DNA of 64,000 nt from Hexactinellida sp. DTS-2022 (taxonomy: Eukaryota; Porifera; Hexactinellida). The stretch lies in the NCBI GenBank assembly GCA_028753945.1, contig JAPNXP010000017.1, positions 806,001 through 870,000 on the forward strand, given 5' to 3'. The notes under the pieces were generated by a model. The model searched no databases and was not told the DNA's origin. It saw only the letters and a program-made list of their open reading frames with translations. A program made the position numbers and the translations under genes. Positions 24,974 through 36,751 of this stretch are shown here, in pieces (positions within the stretch are counted from its first letter, which is position 1; the number at the start of each line of letters is the position of its first letter).

Positions 24974-26132
24974 CACAGTGGGCATTTACAGGGGTGTAAG
25001 TGGAAATAGGAAAAATTATACCAGATAGAATCTAAGGCCAGGTAAAATTAATTAATTGTTTATCATCCGGATTTTTTCAGAAAATACGGACGGCGGACGG
25101 GATTTTATTTTATTTTTATTTCCATTGATATGCAAATAAAATTAACCTATGCCATTGCCAAACAACAAATATTATTATTTTATTTTATTATAAAATCACA
25201 TAACAATGTTAAATTATTAAAGAATGCTCCAAAATACAAGACTTATTAAAAATTGATACATTAGGAGTACTTTACACAAGTTTCTAGCTAATATTTTGGA
25301 CTATTATGTTCGTGAGATATGAATAAAATATATCCGGACGGGGGCTAAAATTTGGGACGGGCGGGGATGATAAACAAGTTATTTATTTTATATCGCCTAA
25401 TGAAGTATTATTGACATATAGGTTATCGGTAGCTGCAAACTGAATGGCAATATCAACAATGATATATGTAGTCTACTAAACACAGTTCTAGACGATTAAT
25501 GATAATCAGTCATAAATTATATTTAGGTTTGTTAACAAAAATTTATTGTTTAACCATTATTATTGATTATAATTCTTGAACCTGATATAATTTTTCAAAA
25601 ATCGTTAAAATCCTAATATATTATGTTTAAAAGTCATTAGATGACCCCAGTCGCGCCCTTTCGCGCATCTAGAATACTTATTAATTTGAAGGTATCATCA
25701 TAACTTTTCATTTAAAATGTAAAAACCAATGGCTCATGATGGCTCTCAAAATTTCTTGAACAACATTGGAAATTAGTAAATGCGTCCAAATCATCAAATT
25801 CTGGTCGGAATGTATTATAATTTTAGCCAATGACACATGCCAATGACAATGTAAACTTCGTGATGAAGGTAACTTGAATATTTCATCAACATAATATAAT
25901 TTGTTGAATTATGTTCGACTTTGATACTGCAATTCTGAAACCACAAAAATTGCTTTTTTTAGAATTGTTGTAACATGATGATCTCATTGCACATAACTCT
26001 TGATCTCGAATATTTATCAGCACAATAAATTGGATTTTTAGGTTTTCATGTATGAAGAAAATGATGTCAATAATATCGAGTCAATCTGAGGTGATCGAAA
26101 AATGCTTTATTTCCACTTGTTTGCCCACTGTG
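24974..26132. mobile_element. CACAGTGG-ended element (Transib-like), diverged full-length copy
   Basis: It starts CACAGTGGGCATTTAC and ends TTTGCCCACTGTG; the length, 1,159 bp, is close to copies A and B. Internal GACATATAGGTTATCGGTAG matches them. The flanks GGAAT and ATATA do not match, so the duplication has decayed or one end is recombinant. Confidence 0.65.
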
Positions 26133-26945
26133 ATATAGTTCGGCGCCTATGTATTATAATTTATCTAAATATAATAATAAATATTGTACTCAAAAATCAT
26201 ATTTACCATTCAGTCATTTCAAGTAATGACTTACCACAAATTCTTGTCATTTATTGAAACAGCTAGAGATTTTATGGACTTCAAGTAATGAATAAGGGTG
26301 ACTGACCGCTATTATGCGAAATCTCTGAATTTTAGGTATTACACGAAATTTTTGATTACACAGATTGACTGTAACATGTATACCTTGATCTCATGTTCTT
26401 TTATAGTTATAATACATTTGACAGGTTTATTATCGCTTCTTTTTGAGTTAACGATAATTTACCTATTTATATATCAATAGTCTTTAAGTATCAATGATTG
26501 GAATACTATGTATGACCTTATAATATAAGAAAGTAACAATTTAAGTTAATGCGTAAAATTTATTCAATCAATTTATTTTGCATTTAGTGCTTATGCAATT
26601 TAGTACCGATATATGATTTTTATTTTCCCTATTGATTATTAAATGCCCATATATGGTAGTCGAATGTGACCATTAATGATACAATGCACTTTGTGGAACC
26701 ATGGGATAATAGGTCACATTTTGGCATAGCTGATTGTTAAATTAAATACATACATTCGTTTCTACAATATTGAAAGCTTAGAATAATGTATCATCAAATA
26801 CCTGGTTAAATATATCATGACTACACAAAGTCTCCAAGTTATGCATAAAATTTGAAAATTCAATTTCTGAAAACCACAAATATCTATTATCCACCATACG
26901 TTGCTCTATTTAATTATGCTAGATTATTTGGTCATTCAAAACATA

Positions 26946-27296
26946 TACAGTCAACTCCCGTTATAACCAAGTCGGATATAACGAAGTACCTGCTTATAAC
27001 GAAGTCATCAATGGTCCGGAAATCCTTCTGTCTTATTACATTATTAAAACTTCGGTTACAACGAAATGAATATAACGAAATTCCGCTTATAACGAAGTCA
27101 TTTATATCCCAAATAGTCGCTAAGCTATTGATTTTACTCCGGTTATAACGAATCCTGCTTACAACGAACTCCGGTTACAGCGAAATTCAACTTGAATGAA
27201 TTCTTTTAAGATCGAACTCCGCTTATAACAAACTCCGCTTATAACGAAATGAAACTACGGTCCCGAGCACTTCGTTATATTGGGAGTTGACCCCCT
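26946..27296. mobile_element. Tigger-like MITE with TTATAACGAA repeats
   Basis: It starts CAGTCAACTCCCGTTATAAC and ends CGTTATATTGGGAGTTGAC. The interior is a field of ATAACGAA/TTCGTTAT motifs. A partial inverse copy starts at 39899. Confidence 0.75.
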
Positions 27297-27883
27297 ATGT
27301 GTATTTTTATACATTATTTGATAGATTTTAATTAGTTTTCAAACCGAACTAACTAAGTATTTATTTTCTATTAATTTTTGTTTCGGGATATTTTAAAAAT
27401 AACTTCCTGCATTGTGGCAAATATTCCAACCACCCGATCTTATAATGCAAACAATTGCGAGCTGATTAGTTTGCGTTTTTATATTGTCTATTTATCTTAG
27501 TTTAAATTTAAATTATTTCTACTTCCGTCCAAAGGCGCCTAAATATATTTTATCTAGATAGAGTAAGAAGTGGGTCCTAATATCGGACGGTTTTTCAATT
27601 TTCCTATTTTGAACATTCATCTTATTTGATTAATTACCCTCCTTAGTTGTTAACGAATAATGGTTTAAAATAACATTTATTGATATTGTTGAATAGTAAC
27701 TACTGTATTATAATCTGTGTTAGCTCTTCAAATTTCACAATATGAGTAATTTTTCTAATAACGTCGTTATGATACTTATGTAGCTAACGACAGAGGTATC
27801 ACTATATCTGTATAAACTCTAGTTGAAATTAGACCGTATATTGAGACGGATATTGTGTAATAGCGACCCTGTACTTGTAGAAA

Positions 27884-28457
27884 TCTATATATAAAAAGAG
27901 GAATTGTTGTGTGTTTGTTTGTTTGTGTGTTTGTTTGTGTGTTTGTTTGTGTGTTTGTCCAGAATTGATTGGAAAGACTACGAGTCCCAGAAAGCTGAAA
28001 ATTTGTATACAGGGGTAATTTTGTACTGCGACAACGATCTATTGGTTTTTGAAGAGAAATATTCACATTTGAAGGTGACAAAAATTGTTAGCCAATTAAA
28101 TTCGAGGGTTTGTTAGTATGGATTAGCAGATTTCATCAATTAGTATAAATAGATTGTGCATAATAGAAATATTTTCTGAGGCTCCAATTTGATTGATTGA
28201 AAATTAATTCATTAACCAATCAATCATTTGTCTATTCTATTGCCTGTTTTTCTTTTAGTATTATTTTGATTCGACCTTTCTTATCGTGCAACTGAAATTT
28301 ATTGAGCTATTAAAACTCATTATTAATGTGATTGCTTTTGGGGAGGGAAAGGCCGCGAAGCGGCCGTTAATTGTATTGCGTAGTGCCTAACACGAACAAA
28401 CAAAAGTCGCTTCTGAGAGAGTGATCCGTCGCGAAGCGACCTAGACCGAAGGGCTCG
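27884..28457 (+). mobile_element. Helitron-like element (family 2)
   Basis: The 5' end is TCTATATATAAAAAGAGGAA preceded by A, followed by a GTTT/GTGT microsatellite (27906-27958). The 3' end is ...CCGAAGGGCTCG followed by T at 28458, after hairpins GGCCGCGAAGCGGCC (about 28350) and GTCGCGAAGCGAC (about 28428). The terminal tetramer CTCG departs from the usual CTRR. No protein is encoded; the ORFs here read the GTTT repeat. Confidence 0.65.
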
Positions 28458-29607
28458 TATTATTAAATCTCGATTGTTGTTTGTTTGTTTGTGTGTGTGT
28501 GTGTTTGTTTGTCCGGATTGTATTAAAGTGATGGGGGAATAGAAACCGCAATTAATATTGGGATATAAACTAACTTACAAATGTTATAATAGGTAAACAA
28601 GTATGCTGAACACGAATTTCGCGTTTATAAATTTCTCATATTAATATTTGTTGTTGTTGTTTACACAAAATAGGTAAACAAATTAATGAAAATTCAAAAT
28701 CAACCTAGAAGTTAGCTTTCAACGGGTTTTATAGGTAAACAAGTATGCTGATTTCGAATTTCGCATTTATATATTTATAATATGAATATTTGTTGTTGTT
28801 GTTTACACAAAATAGGTAAACAAATTAATGAAAATTCAAAATCAACCTAGAAGTTAGCTTTCAACGGGTTTTATAGGTAAACAAGTATGCTGATTTCGAA
28901 TTTCGCATTTATATATTTATAATATGAATATTTGTTGTTGTTGTTTACACAAAATAGGTAAACAAATTAATGAAAATTCAAAATCAACCTAGAAGTTAGC
29001 TTTCAACGGGTTTTATAGGTAAACAAGTATGCTGATTTCGAATTTCGCATTTATATATTTATAATATGAATATTTGTTGTTGTTGTTTACACAAAATAGG
29101 TAAACAAATTAATGAAAATTCAAAATCAACCTAGAAGTTAGCTTTCAACGGGTTTTATAGGTAAACAAGTATGCTGATTTCGAATTTCGCATTTATATAT
29201 TTATAATATGAATATTTGTTGTTGTTGTTTACACAAAATAGGTAAACAAATTAGTGAAAATTCAAAAATCGACCTAGAAGTTAGCTTTCAACGGGTATTA
29301 TTTGTAAACAAGTATGCTGAACACGGATTTCACGTTCATAAATTTCTAATATGAATATTTGTTGTTGTTTTTGCACAAAATAGGTAAACAAATTAATGAA
29401 AATTCAAAATCAACTTAGAAGTTAGCTTTCAACGGGTATTATTGGTAAACAAGTTAAAACTATGGAAAATGGTAGAAAGAGATGTATATAACGTCCCTAT
29501 CTACCATTTCCATGGCAGAAAGGGTGAGGAGTAAGGCCGCACAACGGCCGTTTACTTGAGGTGCGTAGCACCGATCAGTCGCAAAGCGACTGAGACCGAA
29601 GGGCTCG
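28458..29607 (+). mobile_element. Helitron-like element (family 2) swollen by a tandem array
   Basis: It begins directly at the 3' end of the previous element (TATTATTAAATCTCGATTG...) and ends ...ACCGAAGGGCTCG followed by T at 29607/29608. The 3' part has three hairpins in a row: GGCCGCACAACGGCC, GGTGCGTAGCACC and GTCGCAAAGCGAC. Most of the length is the 142-bp array listed next. Confidence 0.65.
28591..29442. repeat. 142-bp tandem array, six units plus a partial one
   Basis: Units beginning AGGTAAACAAGTATGCTGA start at 28591, 28733, 28875, 29017 and 29159, then 29302 and a truncated start at 29443, i.e. spacings of 142, 142, 142, 142, 143 and 141. The middle units are almost identical, while the first and last are more diverged. 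Each unit contains TTGTTGTTGTTTACAC. A single related unit lies at 37780-37935 in another Helitron of the same family. Confidence 0.95.
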
Positions 29608-30812
29608 TCGTTTTAAAGATACAAAGATATAATATAATGATCCTACAAACTGCTTACAAGTCTCATTATACAATAATACACTGATGTAAAGCTGTCAATA
29701 TTTGTATAGTCAATTCATACTAGTATTTATTTACTGACTTATTTTGTACTTGCTTTCTAGGTAGTGGGTAAATTTACTTTGTTCTAGTTTCCATAAAAAA
29801 TGTTAAACTAAGGTAACGCAGCTATTCCAATGTCATACACAGGGGCGTAGCCTCGAGATATAGATTGGTAAGTTCTATTGGTTATGACTCATGAGTTATC
29901 ATAGGTAGGGCCTTTTGGACAATTTTCATTTTGTTTAATAGAAATTGTCCAAAAATATTATCCGTAATTATTTGTAAAACATGCTCTACCAAACCTACGG
30001 AAGCCTACGCACATGATACATGATGTATTTACTTATTAGCATGAAATATAGAATTATGATACATATTTGAAAATATTAATATTTTAAATGAAATGTCATT
30101 TTCACATATTTCTAGTTGAGTTAGAAAAAAATTAAAAATTTTTGATTCTACGGGATCGATTTCCTACCTGTACTTATGCAAATTTTATGCGTACCTTAAC
30201 GTAATACTTCTATACAAGAGTATCCAGATCTTTGTTATATCCTAGAATGACTCGCATGCTAGAATGACACACACCATGGATATTCACTCTTTATGCTGAA
30301 ATGACACGTCTATTAATCATCATATTGCCTGGTTTTCACTTCACAAGTTTCTTAATTTCATTTAGACAATTACATTTTACTTCTTATGAATATAATAAGC
30401 TTTGTCTCAAAAAATTGGTTAAGTCATCAAAATCAGCTTCTCAAACATAGTATCGAAAATAATGAATCAATAGACAATGATATATCTAAGATTTCATATA
30501 AGTAGTTTGAGCCAGATAATTGTGAGTAGAAAAATAGCATGCTATAAGTATAGGGGAATAAACATGAATCTATGTACCAGAAAGTTGATATCCAAATCTT
30601 ATGGGTGTTTACTGTAAATTTAACTTAGGGTATCCCAAAGCATAATTTTTTTGGAAAGTTGACGGGGTCCCCCTTTCATTTAATCCTCTCCCAAGCTGAT
30701 TTAAATTTTCAATAGAAAGGATTGACTAATTAACTAGATATTTGCTATAGTGACAATTTTACATTATTCCCGTGTTCCAGTCTCGGCGTTTGTGCTCCAC
30801 CACTAGGTCACC

Positions 30813-30972
30813 CAGGGCCGGATTTACCATTAGGCTAAGTAGGCTATAGCCTTCGGCCCACTACAGGACCAATGTACAGGGCACTACAGGACCACTACCG
30901 ACCAATGTCGATCATGTTCGGGCCACTTGTGTTGTTCAGCCTTCAGGCTACTCAAGGGTAAATCCTGCCCTG
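30813..30972. mobile_element. hAT MITE, 160 bp, perfect 8-bp TSD
   Basis: The ends are CAGGGCCGGATTTACC and GGTAAATCCTGCCCTG. The flanks are AGGTCACC at 30805-30812 and 30973-30980. Confidence 0.85.
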
Positions 30973-30980
30973 AGGTCACC

Positions 30981-32332
30981 CATGGCCTACTATATTATAC
31001 GGCTAGATAAGTCAAGTATTTGCTCATTTCATTTCCAGGCCAGTGTTTACTTTCTAATCGTTCGTAAAATAAATTACCTATCGTCATGGAATAAACTAAA
31101 CTTAGGTTTTCAAATACGCCAGAAACATCTAAAATACTTTTGAGAATGATTTCTCATCGGATTTAACCACAATGACGTAATCAAATATACATACCCATAT
31201 ATGGCAATGATGTTAAATAAAAATGTTAATTTTTTAGATAATTTGAGAATCTAACTTTGCCGTTTTTATCCTAATGCATTTTTCTTGTAATAGTCCAGCA
31301 ATATGGTGCAAGAAATGGTCGAATTGTGCACATTTGAGATAAAAGTACCAAATTTTGCACAATTGCAGTATTATAGGTTCTGATCAACTTCAGCTATGGC
31401 ACATAGCAGAATTTTGGAAGAACAAATTTTTCAGGGGGTCAAAAATTGTTGCCCAATCGAATCGCCGGAAGTATAAATACAGGATAGATCATTCAAATGC
31501 ATTCTTAACGACTTTATATTGTCAGATTCGTGTTCAGCACTTGATTTCCAGCATTTTGATATGTATATTGACTATATTTTGTGAGAATATTTTTTGGTTT
31601 TTCATAGCAACGGTAGGAATGTGATAAACATTCCGATCTCCCAATTTGGAGTAACCATATCGTGTGACCCCTTGTTTGTCTCGGTTTGCGTACTGAGTGC
31701 GAATATGAAAAATTTGTTCTTCCAAAAATTCTGCTATGTGCCATAGCTGAAGTTGATCAGAGCCTATAATACTACAATTGTGCAAAATTTGGGTACTTTT
31801 ATCTCGAAAATGCACAATCTTTCACCATATTGCTGGACTATTAGAAACTAACTACAGTAACAAATTATGTCATTCCTTTCACTCAAATTCTTTTCAACGT
31901 CAATGTAAGTTAATAATTATACTATTGTTATCTAACCATATATTTTGTATTTTTTGAAATTTATAGTTAGATTCTAATCTAAGTCTTAAAAGTGCTGTTT
32001 GACGATATACATGTTGCCCAGTTAGTTTAATGACCGTTCTTGTGACTTATTTAGCTAATGTTCACTGAATCTCTACTTCAATCTCTACTTCATAATTAGT
32101 ATTAATTACTATATATGGGTATGTATATTTGATTGCGTCATTGTGGTTAAATCCGATGAGAAATCATTCTCAGAAGTATTTTAGATGTTTCTGGCGTATT
32201 TGAAAACCTTAAGTTTAGTTTATTCCATGACGATAGGTAATTTATTTTACGAACAATTAGAAAGTAAACACGGCCTGGAAATGAAATGAGCAAATACTTG
32301 ACTTATCTAGCCGTATTATATAGTAGGCCATG
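30981..32332. mobile_element. Foldback element with 240-bp arms and a MITE in its centre
   Basis: The left arm (30981-31220) and right arm (about 32115-32332) are inverse copies starting CATGGCCTACTATATTATAC. The same end type (CATGGCCTAC...ATACGGCT) occurs at 53072-53800. The flanks do not show a duplication here. A second inverted-repeat element occupies the middle. The short ORFs of the arms are mirror shadows. Confidence 0.75.
31290..31841. mobile_element. mariner-like MITE nested in a foldback element
   Basis: The 552 bp are flanked by TA (31288-31289 and 31842-31843), with arms of about 145 bp beginning ATAGTCCAGCAATATGG. The arms encode mirror-image ORFs, as expected for an inverted repeat. 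Confidence 0.75.
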
Positions 32333-32639
32333 GGTATTTTGAGTCAAATTCCAAATATAGTATAATTCAATCATGTTTCATCTAGCTTATCAAGGTCTAA
32401 CAAGGTGGTTTCAGGGTGGTCAAGCACTATAATAGGGTGATCAGCTGACCACCCTTGACCACCCTTTGCGCCGCCACTGTCTCCACCATTTCACAATATT
32501 CAATCTACTGTAATCCCACTACTAATACATAGTTTAAGCATATTGAATATTGATAATTTGCACATTTTCAACCAAAACGATGTATAATTTTATGATCTGG
32601 TTGAAGTTAATCATCAGAAATCCTAGATACTTTGTTTCT

Positions 32640-34000
32640 GTAGACATTAAATTAGAATTAACTCTGAACTGGTTTGGGTAGCATTGACTATTTTTGGTGG
32701 TGCTCTACGGCTTGGAGGAGCATTGTTTCTGCTCGGATTTACATGAAGCGTTGAATTTTTCAATTAGTTTGATCCCGTGCTCGGCTTCGTTATTAGCTGA
32801 TACTAGTTACTTTGCTAATTCTGACCCTCAAAGCCTCAATGTGGCTTCCATCCGAAAGCCCGAACTCAACTCATGTATTATAAATAAGGAACTTCGAGAA
32901 GAGACTTTGAAAGCTTATAACCATCATCTGCAACCCAACACAACCCAGATCCACGTCTTCACACGCTTGCAGACGATTGTTGAAAGTGTCAGCGTTGAAA
33001 GCAGCATCGGCCTTGCAGTGTCCATTACTAATACCATGACTAATTAACTAGGATGAAAATAGAACATCTGTAAATTTTTAGGGAATAAATAGATTTTGCT
33101 ATCCATCGTGCTCTGTGCAATACTCTAGGGCTTCCCCAAGTTAATGCAAATGCTAGTCCGACCTCACGCACAGCAAGATGCAGAAGCTTAAGACAATCTT
33201 CTCTTGGTTGTTCACTCTATCTCAGGCGTGTCAAACTGGTGGCCCGAAATCCATTAAAATATGTGGAATATGGCCCGGGTAAAGGGCTGGGGCTATGAAA
33301 TTGGCCCACTATTCGAATCCAGTTTGACACACCTGCTCTATCTCCATCTGCTGGAGCTACTATGAGATGGATTATATCAAGTTGCTCATGTTTTAGTTTT
33401 TGCCAGATCGTGCGGAATTGTTTAATGAACAGAATTGTCTTTTCACCTGTGGGAGGACCGATACAAACTGTGAATATGTCCGAGAGGACTTCAGACATAC
33501 AGTTCACCCATAAAACAAGCTCTAAAGGTACACACGCACCAGATAAACGACCAGTATTTGATGCTGTCGTATTGAAGCAAATGCCAAACACAAAAAGTTT
33601 ACCACCCCAGTGAACGACAGACTTTAAAGAGCAGAAATTTTGACGTGTTTCCTTGGCAGATACTTCACGTTGCTGCATTCTTTTACGATGAATTGTTCTT
33701 TTCGATAAGGCAAATGAGCTTGCAGCCAGGTGCTCCAGACTCGTTCAGGACTGACGCTACTACCATCTATCCCTTGTGTGCACTCTTGTTTGTTCTGTCA
33801 GGAATTTCATTGACACTTGAAATGACGATTCTTCGAATGGATTCGACGATTCCAGATGGTATGTGTTGTATCATTTCGTCAGATGAGTTTTCTATCCGTA
33901 TAAAATGTTGGAGTTGTTTTTGTCTCCAGCCGAATCGTATGGTATTCGTGGGCTGCCAGAGACAACTTATATAGGCCAATATAGTATAAATTTGAAAAAT
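32640..34000 (-). pseudogene. Transposase-like pseudogene, superfamily not assigned
   Basis: On the minus strand the clearest part (33640-33350) reads VVHWGGKLFVFGICFNTTAS, then NTGRLSGACVPLE, then a hydrophobic segment, DIFTVCIGPPTGEK and LFIKQFRTIWQKL. I recognise this CFDTTASNTG...GAC..LE pattern from multicopy genes in many invertebrate genomes. Near 32800 one reads SANNEAEHGIKLIEKFN, the usual C-terminal motif of the same family (AERGIKLI). Frames shift repeatedly and a hAT MITE (33223-33335) interrupts it. I do not know the superfamily and claim no function beyond a probable transposon origin. Confidence 0.55.
33223..33335. mobile_element. hAT MITE, 113 bp, perfect 8-bp TSD
   Basis: The ends are CAGGCGTGTCAAACTGG and CCAGTTTGACACACCTG, flanked by CTCTATCT at 33215-33222 and 33336-33343. 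It is inserted in the transposase-like pseudogene. Confidence 0.9.
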
Positions 34001-35313
34001 TTGAATTCTAATAATTATTCAGCAATTCCACGTTTTTTTGTCGTGTTGGTCATATCTGGACAGTATTAAGTGTTTCCAATGCGTACAGAAATGGACTATG
34101 AAAGAAAGCGCCCACACAGAAATAATATTCAAACGAACTGGATAAAGCGTTTGATAATGCTCAAGCCAATACAGTAATAATTATAAATAAGATCGAAAAG
34201 AACTGACCGTTTCTGTCACAACAGCGACTGGACGTTCTGGGAGTATAGTGCCTATATAATTATAATTAACGCTAGAAGAATTAAATCACATAATAACCGA
34301 CAGGCGGTTGTTGTGTGATCGTGTTATGCAGCGAAGCGACCTGGCAAGCACTGGTTTGATTAATACTTTGTTGAATTAATTATAAGTAGATTTGAACCAT
34401 GGATTCGCAAACTTTTGCAGATTACCGGCCACATTTAGATAAGGACATATCATTACCGGCCGCATCCTAAAAAAAATCTTTTTCGTTTGAAACTAATTGG
34501 CTTATTGCCTTACTATACGTTAGGAATCACTAGCGGATCCAGAAATGTTCAAAAGGGGGTGCCCAATAAACAAAGCGAGGATAGCGAGCGACTTATAAGG
34601 AGTCTGGGGTCTTCCCCCAGTTTTTTTTACTAATATTTATATACACGTAGTATAACTTTGTATTAATACTTTGTCGCTCAATTGATAAGGATCATTTTTG
34701 AGGAATAGTTTTTTTCTCCCCGACTTATACTTTTTGAGATACACAAGATCTCGACAAGGGCACTTTCCGGAAATTTTGCCAAAAAATTGTGCAAAATGAT
34801 GACGATTTTAAACTTTAGTGACGTTTAAAAGGTCAATAAAATGTCCGAATAAAATTTTACATTCGGATTTGGATAGATAGCATGTCAAAGTATAGCTAGG
34901 AGTATTAAACATAGTTTTTGATTTATTTCATAATCGACCATTGTATCCCGTATTTAATGGTCAATATTATCTTATAATGGCAGAAATGTTGCGATCGAAA
35001 GAATTGTACAGCAAAATTATTCTGTAATCCCGTATTATAAACTCGGAACTCGCTGTTTAAATATCCGGCCAAAACGTATTGTCGTCTTCCTTATTCCTTA
35101 AGGCTGTAAATATTTTTGTGCCGGCAATTTTCGCCGAGTGTTTACACTCTATTAAATAATCCTTGAGAGAATACTGGTTAGCGCGGGTTATTGTGAGTTA
35201 GGTGCGGATTAGTTCGGGTTAATTTCATTATAGCACTGGATCTTGCGACGTGGGGCGGGTCAATCACCAATAGATGCGGGCGGGTGCGGGACCCGCATAC
35301 GACCCGGCAGAGG

Positions 35314-35790
35314 TCTAGTATTATAGATATATAAGTATATATATATTTGTTTGTATGTTCCGAGTTGATTGAAGAAACTGGACGGTTTCCAAATCTGATT
35401 TTGGCATATAGTGGTAACTTTTGGCACCCGCCAACAAGTTAAGGTTTCCACTAAAATTTATCACACCTCGCTTTCTTATGACTTAATTCTCACATTTTGA
35501 GAAGCGTGAAAAGTCACTTAATCACACCTCTGAGAGATAAAATCTGAAAAATTTAATAGAACAGGAACATTAAAATGCGGACACGTTGGTCACATCAGAT
35601 TGCCAATATGCTTACTCATTATCGCATGATGAGGTAATCATTAAAATTCCACATTGTTATTTGACTACTATAGGCCTATTTCATCTATAATTAACGTTAG
35701 AAGTATTAATTAAACCACTTACCAACCGCAAAGCGTTTGGTATGTGGTTGTGTTCTGCCGCGAAGCGACCTAACAAGCGAAGCACACTAG
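35314..35790 (+). mobile_element. Helitron (family 1), first of a head-to-tail pair
   Basis: The 5' part is TCTAGTATTATAGATATATA, then TTTGTTTGTATGTTCCGAGT. The 3' end is ...CAAGCGAAGCACACTAG at 35790. It aligns with family 1 throughout (TTGGCACCCGCC, TTGGTCACATCAGATTGC). The large hairpin has point changes (CCGCAAAGCGTT). Confidence 0.75.
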
Positions 35791-35977
35791 TATATATACG
35801 CATATATATATTTGTTTGTATGTTCCGAGTTGATTGAATAGCTGGACCCTTTCCAAATGTGATCTTTCATATACGGACAACTTTTTACCCCCGACACAAG
35901 TTTGTGGTTCCCACTCAAAATTTCCCACTGTGTGGTGTGTTCTGTCGCGAAGCCACTTAACAAACTAAGCGCGCTAG
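35791..35977 (+). mobile_element. Helitron (family 1), second of the pair, internally deleted
   Basis: It starts immediately after the CTAG of the previous copy with TATATATACGCATATATATA and TTTGTTTGTATGTTCCGAG. It ends ...AAGCGCGCTAG followed by T at 35978. Most of the interior and half of the large hairpin are missing, leaving 187 bp. Confidence 0.7.
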
Positions 35978-36093
35978 TTACATTTAAATTTTAAATTTCA
36001 AGAAGCTGTACTATTAGGTATGAATGAAATTTGTTTTTCTTGTTAGACTATTATTTATTGCTTATTGCTTGTTATTTTATATTTATCTTTTAG

Positions 36094-36393
36094 ATATGTT
36101 AGTTTCTCCAACACTTTGCAACAATCCTAATGCTACATCTCCCATCCTAAACGGGTCAGGAATAGGTTCACCCAGTTTGGGACCATGCCTAATTTGTGGA
36201 GACAAAGCTACTGGTAATCATTTTGGTGTCCTTAGTTGTGAAGCTTGCAAAAGCTTTTTCAGAAGAAGTGTTCGTAGTAACGCAAGATACTGTTGCCGTA
36301 ATTCACGGGACTGCACAGTGGAGAAGCATACTCGAAATCGGTGCCAATATTGTAGATTCCAGAAATGTATACTTATGGGTATGAAAAAAGAAG
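36094..36393 (+). CDS. Nuclear receptor, exon encoding the DNA-binding domain
   Basis: The exon is flanked by TTTTAG (to 36093) and GTGGGT (from 36394), phases 1 and 1. After a linker ([17 protein letters not shown]...) it encodes a complete two-finger C4 domain from 36186. Finger 1 is C-x2-C-x13-C-x2-C (CLIC...CEAC), with P-box C-E-A-C-K-S at 36237; finger 2 is C-x5-C-x9-C-x2-C (CRNSRDC...CQYC). The tail GMKKE continues as AVQEER in the next exon, the NR2-type T-box. FFRRSVR and [12 protein letters not shown] are typical of receptor recognition and dimer helices. HNF4 has DGCKG, RXR EGCKG and ERR EACKA at the P-box, so EACKS is unusual. The role is binding hormone-response-type half-sites as a transcription factor in the nucleus. 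Confidence 0.97.
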
Positions 36394-36554
36394 GTGGGTT
36401 AAGAGTTATCAATATTTTAAACAATATTATTTGAAAGTATCGTGATTTACTAATGTAATTCGACACAATTTTTATTGGCCAGCATTGTATTCGCTGAATA
36501 AGTTTTGTGTTTATATCAATTGTTAAAATACAATTTCTATTATATTATCAAATT

Positions 36555-36680
36555 CACTATTATAGTCCTATTTACGCTGATAATCAATGTTAGAAGTATA
36601 TAAACCACACACCAACCGCGAAGCGGTTGGTGTGTGGTTGTGTTCTGCCGCGAAGCGACCTAGCAAGCGAAGCGCGCTAG
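36555..36680 (+). mobile_element. Helitron (family 1) 3' end only
   Basis: It starts in TTTACGCTGATAATCAATG and runs through the perfect large palindrome around CCGCGAAGCGG and the terminal hairpin to ...GCGCGCTAG at 36680, followed by T. Confidence 0.8.
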
Positions 36681-36751
36681 TAATTAGTTAATACACGAAA
36701 CAAAAGATATTTCGTGCATAGTCCAAAGTTAAGCCTGACTCTCAGTTTAAA

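Larger units (their letters stand above)
8777..36093 (+). other. Intron 1 of the nuclear receptor gene (27.3 kb)
   Basis: It is bounded by GTAAGT at 8777 and TTTTAG at 36093 and filled with the transposons listed below. Stretches where I see nothing recognisable include 9910-10840, 11030-12040, 14810-16560, 18695-19320, 29610-30800 and 34000-35300. A degenerate Helitron 3' end may lie at about 34265-34350. Confidence 0.75.

Noticed and set aside
27776-28116. ORFs of about 100 aa on both strands over the GTTT/GTGT run
   Set aside because: They read a microsatellite in a Helitron 5' end (Cys-Leu-Phe and Thr-Asn repeats); no coding signal.
28591-29442. CRISPR-like regular repeats
   Set aside because: Units are contiguous 142-bp tandem repeats without unique spacers, in an animal genome.
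32694-33047. 117-aa plus-strand ORF
   Set aside because: The opposite strand carries recognisable family motifs (AEHGIKLIEKFN), so this is likely a shadow.
36024-36093. Alternative receptor start with a hydrophobic leader ([16 protein letters not shown])
   Set aside because: It reads through the polypyrimidine tract and acceptor of the intron; nuclear receptors have no signal peptide.
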